NCBI GenBank assembly: GCA_900088475.1
Contig: FLMG01001193.1
Location: forward strand, 62,001 to 126,000
Reading direction: 5' to 3'
DNA length: 64,000 nucleotides
Source: Hyphochytrium catenoides
Taxonomy: Eukaryota > Sar > Hyphochytriomycetes > Hyphochytriales > Hyphochytriaceae
Position numbers and translations under genes: made by a program. Under the pieces are notes generated by a model. That model did no database searches. It was not told the origin of the DNA and was given only the letters and a program-made list of their open reading frames with translations. Positions 44,836 to 55,488 of the stretch are shown one piece after another; positions within the stretch are counted from its first letter, which is position 1, and each line of letters opens with the position of its first letter.

Positions 44836-45470
44836 TCTGAGTGCTGACAAGATAGCCTAAGGATATTGCCAAGAATACTGAGCCGCTTGGCCCAGAAATC
44901 TTTCCCAGATACACTCAAGAGGAGGTATAGTAGTGCTGTGCTGCGCAGGCTTAGGCCTGGCGTAGATTCAGTTTGGCGCTCTCTTCAAGCAGGACACCAG
45001 GCAGCAGAAGATTGAAGAGCTTGGTGATGTGAGGAGCATGCCGGACGGTAGCGGCTGGAGGAGGAACGGATTATCTTGGTGAGAGAGGAGGCAGGAAGCT
45101 GATAGATCTGGAAGGGTCAAATCTTCCCCAAGAACGCCAATGTGGGACCAAGAATGTATAATACGCAGATATAACGACCTGAAAAGCATATATACCGTTT
45201 CACCGGTCGTGATGTCTGATGTCTTCATAGGGCGTTACAGTTATAAAAGCCTTTATTATAGTAGTTCTAGTGTAGGGCGACCTACTACAATAATGATAGA
45301 ACTTCTACCACTGTAGCCATAATTCTAACAAGGGCAAATCGGCTAGTCAGTGAGACACTGCTCGCCGACCTTATAGAACTAGATCTATATCGTTTCTTCT
45401 ACGTTCCTGTATGTCTTGAGGCCAATGAAGATAAATGATGCAGAATATTGCAGATATCTGATTTGCTCTA
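44836..45470. other. Intergenic, upstream of ArfGAP gene
   Basis: About 640 bases probably holding the ArfGAP promoter and the 3' UTR of the next gene. The minus frame 44968-45228 lacks splice partners and recognisable motifs. A short A/T-rich stretch lies at 45240-45300. Confidence 0.45.
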
Positions 45471-47144
45471 CTAACTGAGTGGGACGGACTGAGGGCACTC
45501 CACGAACGTAGATCGCAGGCATTCAGACACTTTCATCATCCCCACAATATAGAAGCGGGGATCTCTCACAACCCATGTCGATGGACTACTTTCAACCTTC
45601 TGGTCGCAGCTGTTTATCAGGCTTGTTGCTGTCAACAAATGTTGTGCAGAGAACGATAAAGTCTGAATTGCGGCAGGGATAAGCTTATGATTGGGAAACG
45701 TTTGGCGACGAAAGAATGCGATGTGAGTTTCTCGGACGGCAAGGAGAGATGAGAACATGTCTTACATTTCCTTCTGCCAACTCTTAAGAGAAGGAAAATA
45801 GTCCTTCCAAGCCGGTAAGTCCTTGTCCAGGAAGAGAAGAAGCTCTAGAACTGTAAGATCTAGGTATAAAGACACTGCTTTAGTAGCGTCTTGGCAAATT
45901 CTTGTCTGGTAGTGTTATGCTTGACAGAAGAAGACACTGATGCTACCTGCGGAAGACAGGCGACCGAGAACGAAGCTGCCTGTAGAGGACCGGGCTAGCA
46001 ATGCACTTAAGCAAGCCAATTGCTGCCGACACAGATATAGTGGAGCGTTATCATGACATGAGATTTGAGTAGGATATGTAAGAGTGCCATGAATTTCACG
46101 GCAAGGCGGGCACTTCCTTACCGTGCCAAGTGATGCCTCTAGATATCGTCTCTTCAGTGTCGCTACTGTCTGTATTGGTGGAATAACAGAGGGCCTGATG
46201 AATACGACAACACGGTTCTTTTCTGGCAGCACAGCTTAGGGCAAAAAGGTTTAGGAGGTAGATCGCCTACGTTAGGATGCATGGAAGGTGTCCTTGTTGC
46301 ATAGAATGGCTGGCATCGATATTCGGTGAGTACGTGATCACTGTGAGGAAGCAAGCAGGGTACAGCAGGAAATTAGAATAGAGAAGGGACAGATGGCCAA
46401 ATTGAGATTGATACAGGCACCAACCAACTCGCTTCAATCATATCCGCTTTCGCTTTGGCCTACGTCAGTATAAGGGGTGGCATAGTAAAAAAACGTAGTA
46501 GGGTCATTTCGAAGATCTTTAGCTAGGCCCACAGGGGCTGCTCCCTTACCACAAGATCTCTATCATCCTCTGACAAACCCCCAATGCTACATAGGAGTTG
46601 GAAAATTGGATGGATGTGAAAGATATGTGCCCAGCCAGAGTTCGCTGAATTCAGCTCCCGAAGTTGGTTGCAACTCTGGAACTGTTGACGGCGCAGGCAG
46701 ATAACAGCAGTTGTTCAATGACATTTACTCGTAAGTCGCAACCGACTCTAGTGATGCGATCAGATTTGACATGCAGCCAGATGAGCAACAAGACGAGATT
46801 ACGTGGCAGAAGGCGAATGACCACCATAAGAATGAAAAGCTCAATTCCGAACCCTATTGAGAGTCAATAGTAATACCGATAAGCAGCCCAATGCAGTCCT
46901 CAACGTATCTGCTTCTTCGCGTCATTATAAACTCATCGGGTTGGAGCAGCTCAAGAAGTAGCTTCACGTTTTCCATCTCATGGAGGACCGAAAGAGCCAG
47001 CTTAACCTGGACAGGTGTAGGGCAAAGGTGAGACATCTTAGTGATGAGCACTCCTGTACACAAGTAACTGCGAATTAGAAGTACCCGAGCATCAAACCCC
47101 GTATTCTTTATATAGGTGTATTTTATCTCGTACTGCTTCTTCAT
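45471..47144 (-). CDS. Unrecognised multi-exon gene, helical protein
   Basis: Several minus-strand segments with good splice signals look coding but I do not know the family and cannot connect all of them. In transcript order: a segment near 46870-47010 (LALSVLHEMENVKLLLELL, YVEDCIGLLIG then donor GTATTA), one near 46550-46680 (QLRELNSANSGWAHIF, LSEDDRDLV then donor GTAAGG), one near 46110-46220 (RVVVFIRPSVIPPIQTVAT, RRYLEASLGT then donor GTAAGG), one near 45770-45850 (LELLLFLDKDLPAWKDYF) and a last one ending at 45471 (VRETHIAFFRRQTFPNHKL onward). They predict a mostly alpha-helical soluble protein. The start and the number of exons are unknown; two genes are possible. Confidence 0.4.
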
Positions 47145-47280
47145 CGCTCGTCTGGGTTACGTCTATGGATAGTTAGTAGTATGTAGACGCGAATCAATGT
47201 CGGCCTCTAAATTGGTGCATCCGACTCCCTTCCCCTATACTCCTCCAGAGGTCATTAAGACGGAGAAGCTGACGAAGGAC

Positions 47281-47590
47281 TAAGACGTTGTCGCCGCGGC
47301 CTCAGCGCAAAGGGAGATAATGGACAAGTAAAGAATGTAGTAGCTCCTGTTCTCAAGCTGATGGCGATATGGCCGCCTCTTCTCATCTCGTTGCGATAAC
47401 AGCCAGAGAGAGGATGAGAAATCAGCCACTGATGATTCTTTGTTGGCCGTGTCGTTTTACTACTTAGCGCAATTCCAATTATCGCTATCGAGCGGTGGTG
47501 GGAAGCGGTGAGACCTACCAAGGCGACTAGTATTGCGATAATGGCTACTTCCATGACTAGGGAAAAGGAAGCATCCAATTCATAATACAT
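47281..47590 (-). CDS. Candidate small membrane protein, unrecognised
   Basis: ATG 47590 opens a frame with a hydrophobic segment (VMEVAIIAILVALVG) followed by a donor-like GTAGGT. About 75 bases on, another minus frame reads SVADFSSSLWLLSQRDEKRR then a second hydrophobic stretch (YYILYLSIISLCAEAAATT) before a stop at 47281. Spliced together these would give roughly a 75-90 residue protein with two membrane segments. No family is recognised and the acceptor site is a guess. Confidence 0.28.
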
Positions 47591-48448
47591 TGATTGCCCT
47601 TCTTGTTTCCTCCACCTGACATTGCAGGAAGAAAGTTCCTAAGAAGCAAGAATAATGATAAGGTTGGACGGTCGAGAGCAAATTCGGTATTGGCGTGAAC
47701 GCTTTAGAAGCACTCCTGAATTCTCGCCACCCAATAGTTCTAGGCTGCTCCCGCAAACGAATTTTGCAATACGGTCCGTCAGCCTTGCCAATTTCGATTG
47801 CTTGTACAGTATCAAAGTATCAAGTAAAAGTACTTGTACTAGTTCTACTGTACTTCAACTGATGGCAAGCCTCAATGAGTTGTTGTCCAGCTGGTATCGG
47901 AGGATAATAAGGCGGAGGGAGGGGGAAGTGAAGGATGAAGGGCTCTTTTGAGCAGCAGTCAGAACGAAGGAGCAGTTGAAGACCCTCACTCATCAAACTT
48001 ACAGGTGGAGCCGCTAACCCCTAGATTGCCCGCGCGAGGTACAGTTTATCAGTCTTACCAGATCCGCTTCTCATGCCTTGAGTATGTAGCACTACAGTCC
48101 AGCAGCCATTGCCAAATCTCGTTTCAGCCTTCAGCCTCAAACGACGACCATCAAACTAGAAAGAAGCAATTGTCCCTGGAAATGCCGATGACCAGACGGC
48201 GGTCCAAGATTGCCCACAACATGACCGGGGACATCAGCTCAATGAACCTCAGCGCAAACACCACCACTCCTCACCTTCAAGAAATACTAATGGTTTTATA
48301 GAGCAGAAAGCACATTCACATGTGGGCGGCATTACTCTCGCGTAGCCTGCCAGCACGGCGCCATATACCAACCAACTTTAGCCTCAAGTTTGTCCATGGA
48401 GGTGGGATAGGGTAGCACGGTGTGGGTCGAGTTTTATATGAGGCCAAA
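47591..48448. other. Intergenic, upstream of the START-phosphatase-FYVE gene
   Basis: About 860 bases. A repetitive GTAC/AAGTATC-rich patch lies around 47809-47860. The + frame 47948-48301 is open but has no ATG context, motif or splice partner I can defend. It probably contains the promoter of the gene starting at 48449. Confidence 0.4.
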
Positions 48449-51348
48449 ATGCCGCGTAGAGATAAACGCAAAAACATTATTAACCTCTCTGAGGAGGAGC
48501 TTCAAATGTATCTCGGCTTGGCCAAATCAAAGGCAGCTGAGTTATTACATATTGAACAGTACTCTTTGGGACCAAGGGGCTGGGAACATTGGCGGGTAAG
48601 TCCGCATTGCAAAACTTTAAATACGTGAGCCAACGGTAACACTTGTCAGACCAAGCACGGTGTCAAAACCTATGCTGCAGACCTGCCAAACCGAAAGGAC
48701 ACTGTCGCCACAAAGACGGTCTGTGAGCTCCACTGTCCCTTAATGGAGATGTACAACCTTCTGGCATGGCCTAGCAGTGGAGACTTTGAGGTAAGTGCAG
48801 AAACGTTTTCATGAATGACAGGGTGAAGACTCATTACGCTTGTACGGGCCTATAGAGCTTGATGAAACTTCTATTCCCTGATTTTGCGACTGGAACACTG
48901 CTTTGGAGCCGCTGGATTCCTAATGATGATTTTGGCGCGGAAGACCTCTTCTTCATAGCCCATGCTTGTTTCCGCTCAAACATGGCTACGGGGTCTATGG
49001 ATAGGGAGGTCTTTGTACTCTCGGTAAGTCTAGCACGCGTTCCAGAGTGATTGTACAACTGGTTGTGAGCTAATGTTCCCTTTCAAGCTTCTTACGCTTG
49101 TAAAGAACGATAAGGACGAGACCGTAGGCGTCCTTGTCTGGGAATCAATAGACCGGGATGACTCTGTCATCAAGGGTACTAGAGTCCCAAGGCAGAGAGT
49201 GACAAGAATGGTCCTATCAAACTCCGGGATTACCTTTCGCTCCATACCATCGTCAAGAAGAGTGGTGGTTCAGCATGTGCAGCATGTTACCCTACCCCAT
49301 GTTCAGAGTCCAGTCCCCACATGGATCTCTACTGTGATTAAGATGAACCAGGTATCTATTTTTTGCACGCCTTTTATTAAACAACTTGCGTGGGTAAGAT
49401 GGTGACGAGACCTAACTGCCTTCTTGCTCACCCTTTCCTTTCCTGCTCCTACCCTCTGTGTTATTGTAGAGTCTGGTTTTGACCAACGTTGTCCATTACG
49501 TTTCGAGACGGAGGCGCAACGAATACGTGGCACCAGATGGGGTTATCGTACCCTCCACCCTTTCAGAGCACATTTATCACCCACTGCGCAAATTCAAGTG
49601 TGTTGACAGTCACTGGTTGTATAATAGGATGCAAATACAAGGCGGAATGCTAATCATTGACGTGAGGCCACCCAGAAGTGATACGCAGGCAATCAAAGGA
49701 GCCATCCACCTGCCTGAGCTGGCAGCCACATCCACCGAGGGTATTCTGCGGCGGCTCTCTCCTGAAGCTGCGGCAACGTTTAGTCGCTGGAGGCTGCTTG
49801 AGATCGTGATCTATGATGACTTGGGAGACTTAGAGATGACTCTTGAAAGCTGGAGCTATGAACTGTGCAACATGTTCATGGAGGAGAAGTCCACCGCTGC
49901 CGTCAGATACCTTTCAGGTGAGCATCCTTTACAGCTACTTTTGAGGAATGACTAATCCGACTCGACCCTCACAGACGGCTTCAATACGTTTAACCTACGC
50001 TATCCACACATGCTAGTTAGCCTTCATACTCTCTTTGGCGTTGTCTCGCCAAGGTCATCCTTCAGTAGGTCTTCGGGTTCTTTCCGGATGCCAGAGACTC
50101 GTCTTATGCGTACTCATAGTGGTCTCCACACACTGACGTACCCAAATGAGATCATAGAGGACTTCCTTTATCTGGGAAATATGTGGCAAGCATCATCTGA
50201 GGCAGTAATCAAGACCTTGGGAATCACTCATGTAGTTAACGCTACCCTGGACTGTGAGAATGTTTTCGAAAACGATGGCGTCAAGTACCTCAACGTCTTA
50301 TTGAAAGATCACCCTGATTCTCCTATCTTCACCTACTTCGACCAGGTATAATGCACACTGCCATCATTCAAATATACGCTAGAGAACTAATGTCAATTCG
50401 TTACTCAATCTTGGCAGATATATCAGTTTATTCAAATGGCCAGAAGCGATCCAAGGGCTCGGGTCCTTGTGCATTGCACTCAAGGGATATCTAGATCAGG
50501 AACTATAACTATTTGGTACGTCATGCAAGCGATGCAGCTCTCCTTGGTTACGGCGTTCAACTATGTCGTAGCAAGAAGGGGAGTCGTATATCCAAACCTG
50601 GGCTTCATGCAGCAGCTCATTCAGGTGAGAAGCCAGAAGGCATACTCCTTTTATGACGATAACAAGGTCTTAGAATTTTGCTCTTTCGAACCGTGACTTG
50701 CAGGCTGAACAAAGACTCTATGCAGCGAATAGCATTGATGAGGCGGAGATCGAGAGTTTGCTGGCGGGCACAATAAGAGATAGGAATGCTCCAGGGAAAG
50801 TGCGGAAGCATGCATCTCGCTTTGACGAGATCCCAAGCTGCGGAATTTGCCAGAAGCTCTTTCACTTCATAGTTCGAGTGCGGCGTCAGTGCAAGCTATG
50901 TGGCCGAGTAGTTTGCCCCCGGTGCTCATCAGTTCGCCTGCAAGCTACCCCCGAGCTGAAAGTTCGTGTGGGCAAATGGTCAATTAGAGTTTGTGACAAG
51001 TGTGTCTCGACACTTCAGAAGCTCGACATCGCTATGGATAGTGGGTCATACAACGCTTTCGTCGACACACATCCAGACCACCACCCGAGAAATCATCTCA
51101 TCATTGCCAGAGAGCCCAAGGATCCCAACCCAGTGTACATTTCTTGGCCAGTCGCACTGCCGTCTTCGGTGGTCAAGGGTGTTATCAGACTCCGTTTTGG
51201 CATTGATAGGTCCCTTCCCCTAGTCCTGGTCAAGAAATCAAGTGAGCGACTCAGTATAAAGTCGAAGGACGTCATTGAGCTCGCATACGTCATCGTCAAT
51301 CCTCCGACTGCCGAACCGAGTGGTTCTATGTATGAGTTTGAAGAGTGA
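48449..51348 (+). CDS. START + rhodanese + dual-specificity phosphatase + FYVE multidomain protein
   Basis: Exons: 48449-48595, 48650-48790, 48856-49023, 49088-49351, 49470-49917, 49975-50345, 50418-50624 and 50704-51348, all in frame, giving 796 residues. Residues about 20-265 have the pattern of START-like lipid-binding domains found with FYVE fingers in oomycetes (GVKTYAADLP, MEMYNLLAWPSSGDF, FATGTLLWSRW, MDREVFVLS, GVLVWESID, PTWISTVIKMNQ). Residues about 290-375 are rhodanese-like (GGMLIIDVRPPRSDTQAIKG) but EIVIYDDLGD has no cysteine where the active site should be. Residues about 445-575 form a dual-specificity phosphatase: DFLYLGNMWQAS, the general-acid loop LLKDHPDSPIFTYF, and VLVHCTQGISRSG with Cys at about 533. 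Residues 628-690 are a FYVE-type zinc finger (CGICQKLF, RRQCKLCGRVVCPRCS, VCDKC) with the histidines of the basic patch replaced. No signal peptide or membrane segment. Confidence 0.85.
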
Positions 51349-52381
51349 TATATATCTTTTACGCTTTATTTTGTCATTCGAGCCTTCTATCACATAGATC
51401 TAAATCTTGCTAGCAAACTATTCTTCTAACGTCAAGAATTCATCCGACAGTCTTAGTTCAACTATCAATTAACTCCTTCAATGAAGGCTCTTTCATCCAC
51501 CCTACATAGAAGTAGTGGGCTCTGCATGCTTATCAAGCTGGACCTATCGTTGGCGACAGTATTTGTTTAAAGCCGCAGACGCCGAGATTCAAATTTTGGA
51601 GATCTTTGAGAAAAAGGAGAGGGATGGCGAGCGCTGACCATCCCGCCCCTCGTACACGATGGTAAGACGCCAGGCAGTTTGGCTGCTAGTGTGGCTCCAA
51701 TCTCATCATCGTCTTCCGCCAGTTGGTGGTGGTCGCTACCACCGCTGGCATTGGCCCTGTCTGTGAGGCTCTCCTGCTTCGACCGTGGGTGTCTCAACCA
51801 TCAGACTTCTTTCTAATACATCCAGTTCTTTTTTCCCTCTCTCGTGTGCGATTCTGCATCTCGAGACAAGTTGGCAGAGCTGCGGGCAGTGGCAAGACAG
51901 GGATGCTTTGGGAACAAACCTATCTCTGGCAGCTACCAGCTGATGTGCAACCTCTCTCTCTCTAATGGAGTTCGATGGGCCGAGTTTGTGAGAGCAATCA
52001 ATAAAATAATCCATCACTCATCAGAATCACCTCAACAGGCACAGGAGGGCATATTCGGAATGGGAAATAGGTTAATACGCATTAGCTCAGCGACATTCAG
52101 AATGTACATACATTAAGCGCCATCGAACCGCCGGCACCATCCAAGCAAGGATCAGAACTCCGTGAGTGCTGGTAACTTGCTTCAGCTTCCTCGTGGCGGC
52201 GAAGGGCGTCTTCGTCGCGGCGGAAGCTCTACTCCGTCGTCTGACACTAAGCGACGTAGAGGAGGTCTTGGAGAGGCGGAGACGCTTCCTTCTTGGTAGG
52301 GGATATCCTGGTCGACCCAGCCTGGACATTCAATGCAGTGAATGAGAAGTGAGAGAAAGTCACGAAGCGGCATCTGACACA
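51349..52381. other. Intergenic; competing short open frames
   Basis: About 1 kb. Minus frames 52182-52382 (GWVDQDIPYQEGSVSASPRP, Arg/Pro-rich end) and 51736-52017, and a plus frame 51844-52116 (NGVRWAEFVRAINKIIHH), are all open. None has recognisable motifs, and the minus frame abuts the start of the next + gene. A small gene here is possible but not supported. Confidence 0.35.
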
Positions 52382-55310
52382 ATGCTGGCGGCCGCTAGGT
52401 GGTGCGGGCAGGGTTTAACTCAGGGGAGATGTCGCGTCATTTCTAGAGCGAAGCATCTCCGTCCAACTCCCACTTACCCGATCACCGTGACAAGGCGCTT
52501 TTTGGAGCCGGGTATCACCAAACGCCAGGGTGGTGTTATCAGGTGTATTGGGCACACGATTTTCAGGGGTTATTCGAATACCAGTCATAGCCTAGGTTCC
52601 ACTGAGAATGAGTTCGAGGGTGTCTCTATTTCTGATAGAAGCAAAGAGAACTCCGCTCCGCTGGAAAAACCTATGGAGGAACAGCTGCTGCTGCCGTTTC
52701 TGGACAGTTTTCTTAGCAAACTTCAGATCCATGCAAGTAATCAGTTCGTTACATCGATCATCACCAAAATTTTCAAGTTTGTCGATTCTCAAGCAAGCAC
52801 CAAGTAAGTGTAAAAGACATACTGCGATCGTCTCTTCCTTGCCTCGAGGGGCCTATACCTTGTTATCTTCCCGGAGGTGACTTTGTCTCTTGAAATCTAT
52901 GTCCCGTGCTTAAGCTGATGTCTCTCTTGCACATGATTTCCTAGAGAACGTCTTTACAGCGATCTAGAAAAGATGATGAAAGCCAGAGGGTTGCCCTTCT
53001 TCTTCCCGCCATTGCAGAGATTTTTGGAAGGTGGCGATGTAGGTTTCTTTTTGCGCCCTCTTTGGAGGTTCCATCTTCCACGTCTGCTTTGTACTGAAAT
53101 GAGTTACTGCAGGCGATGGAGTTGCTGAACACTATTCCTGAGGTTCGAGCAAGCCGTCTCGTATTTACGCCGTAAGTAAAGGGCGCAATGAGACTGCTCT
53201 AGACGACGTCATAACAATGTCCCTTGGGAGAAACTCATCTTCGTCTCTCCTCGTGCCTTCTCTACTTAGCCTTGTCCAAAAGATTGAGGACGGCTGCTTG
53301 CCCACAGAGCAGGAAGCAAGACGAGACTTTAATGGTCAAGTAGCTCTCCTTATATGCGTCCGGCACCTTTTCTCAGGCGGCCCACGGCTGGATTCTGTGA
53401 CAAACAAACAACAAGAGTGAGTTTCAGGTCGTATCCTAGTATCAGCCTGCAGTTCTTCGATAGGGTGAAAACTGGTACTGAGAGGGTCAGGAAAGAGTAA
53501 GGAAAGAGGGTAAAAGAACGCAAAGGGGGAGAAACAGTCCAGTGCTACCCAGTGCCGGAGGATACAATGTACGGGAAGTCTAAATAAGGGCATACACATG
53601 AAGAGTGCGCCGTGAAGATCAGAGGCACCGTCCATAGACATCAAGAGGGAACAGATGTTTGACGCTTTCTCTTAGGTATGAATTATTGAAGCAGAAATTG
53701 AAAAAGCAGCTCTTGAGTACGGGCTTGGCAGAAGGTCTTGAATGCAGCAGAGTTCTTATGGACATCAACCCGTATTCAGGAGGTGATTCAGAACTTTGTT
53801 CAACGGAGGTTTGGGAGGATGACGCAGCAAAGGCAGAGGAACTCGCCATTCTGTTTGGGAACAGCTTGGAGGACAACTTCCACCGTTTGTTGTACGAGAG
53901 GTTGCAGAGATTTGTGGATAAACGATCGTTTAGCGCTCAAAACAAGTAAGGCACAATTGCGGATGTTTGAATGGCTTGCCTGTCATTGGTCTTTCAGACT
54001 GTACTTGGCTATTGCTCTCGTAGCCCGGCGGTTGGACTTCAGTCGCCACTAGCTTACGTGCGTATTACATCGCAGTGATCTCCTGGTTGAGAGCTTGATG
54101 AAACTGTTGAAGGGTAGTATGATGAGGAATACTCTAATTGGCGCGCTGACAGAGTTTGCTAGTCGTTCTCTTATCCCGTCCACCGACTTCAGCCTGGAGG
54201 TAAGGATGAGACAGAGACAGCCCTTAAAACTGGCGACCACTTCTTGTAGTCCTGCTCGACATTATTGTGGCACTCTTTATGCAACTCTCTCACCCACTCA
54301 ATCTTACCTGTTTACCGCCCTCTCTCACCTGTAATACCAGCGGGATCGTTTGATGCTTGCACGCAAGGAAAAGCAGATGGAGGCATTCACGCATGTCTTG
54401 GTCGGGGCGAGATCCAGAATTTCAGAGGGGCTGGAGGAAGCCGCAACGCCTCTCCTTAAACGCGCGGCGAAAGGTATCACGAAGGACCCAGAGCTGGAGG
54501 TTCTTATCAACAGGTAAATGCTTTTCCAGCAGGGGTTAGCTTTCTCATGTCACGAGTGTTGGATGTGCCACTCTAAGCCCTATAAGGACGTATGCCATTG
54601 CGAAGAGAGTTATTTGGCTTGCATTCTTTCTGTTACATTCTTGGCACTGACCCTTTCCTTCAAAGAATTGCTACAATCTTAGATGAGCGCCAGTATTACG
54701 CCTTCTACATGCGCCTTGTGAAGTATAAGATGGCTGGAGACTTCTCGGCGGCGTCTCGCCACCAGCTGTTTAGAAATCTGGAGGAGCTTAGCGGTCATGC
54801 TGAAAAACTAATCATGCCTCTCCTGGCCAAGGTACATTTTTGGACCTTTATGTTAATGAATCTCTTTTGGTTCTTGATCTCTCAACGGCTTTTACCCAGT
54901 CATCGTCAGTTTTCACGTGCTTTTGGTGTACCGTTCTACTGTGATGTGAGAAATGGGAAACAAGCTCGACTTGGAATTCTATGGTGCTCTGAGGCAGGTA
55001 TCAGGAATTAACGTTGTTCTGCTCTCTGTTACAGCATCTGGACTCTATTGCCATTGATGCACTTCAGGAGAGCAGGGCCAGGGCCCTCAATGTTAGAAGT
55101 ATTCTCCTAGATGCGGTACCTATGCAATCCTTAGACGTCGCTAAGAGTTTAGAGCGTAAGAAGTTGCAGGAAAGAGAGAGTGGCATGAATGACGGAAGCG
55201 GTAGTGGAACCGACATCGATCGGGAACTGACTACGACGGCACCTAAAGATCTAGACCGAACCCTAGAGGGTGCGGAAGATGCTTTAGAGATGATGATGGC
55301 TATGCATCCG
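52382..55310 (+). CDS. Unrecognised mitochondrial-type gene, 3' end in assembly gap
   Basis: Nine exons join in frame: 52382-52803, 52945-53038, 53113-53171, 53270-53416, 53676-53945, 54076-54199, 54341-54513, 54666-54831 and 55035-55310, for 577 residues without a stop, so the gene continues at or beyond the N run at 55428. The first 60 residues are Arg-rich with almost no acids (MLAAARWCGQGLTQGRCRVI onward), a likely mitochondrial presequence. The rest is alpha-helical (LLLPFLDSFLSKLQ, ELAILFGNSLEDNFHRLLY, VESLMKLLKGSMMRNTLIGA, QYYAFYMRLVKYKMAG, HQLFRNLEELSGHAEKL) and ends in an acidic Thr/Asp-rich region. I know no family with this sequence. It could in principle be spliced across the gap to the RRM gene. 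Confidence 0.6.
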
Positions 55311-55427
55311 GTAAGCTATATCTCCTTCGCGAGGCATTCAGTTCCTCCCTCCCTCAAATTCTCTCATCTTAGAGCAACGACGGCCGTTCTTCTCTAACTT
55401 CCCACTTGGAATTGAATGTGTTTATGG

Positions 55428-55486
55428 NNNNNNNNNNNNNNNNNNNNNNNNNNNNNNNNNNNNNNNNNNNNNNNNNNNNNNNNNNN
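55428..55486. other. Assembly gap (59 N)
   Basis: A run of N separates the unrecognised gene 52382-55310 from the RRM gene. The end of the first and the start of the second are probably lost or shortened here, because 59 N need not be the true gap size. Confidence 0.99.
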
Positions 55487-55488
55487 CC

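Noticed and set aside
53738-54052. Second + frame (QNFVQRRFGRMTQQRQ) overlapping exon 53676-53945
   Set aside because: The alternative frame joins exons on both sides in phase, so this one is treated as a shadow, though it looked plausible at first.
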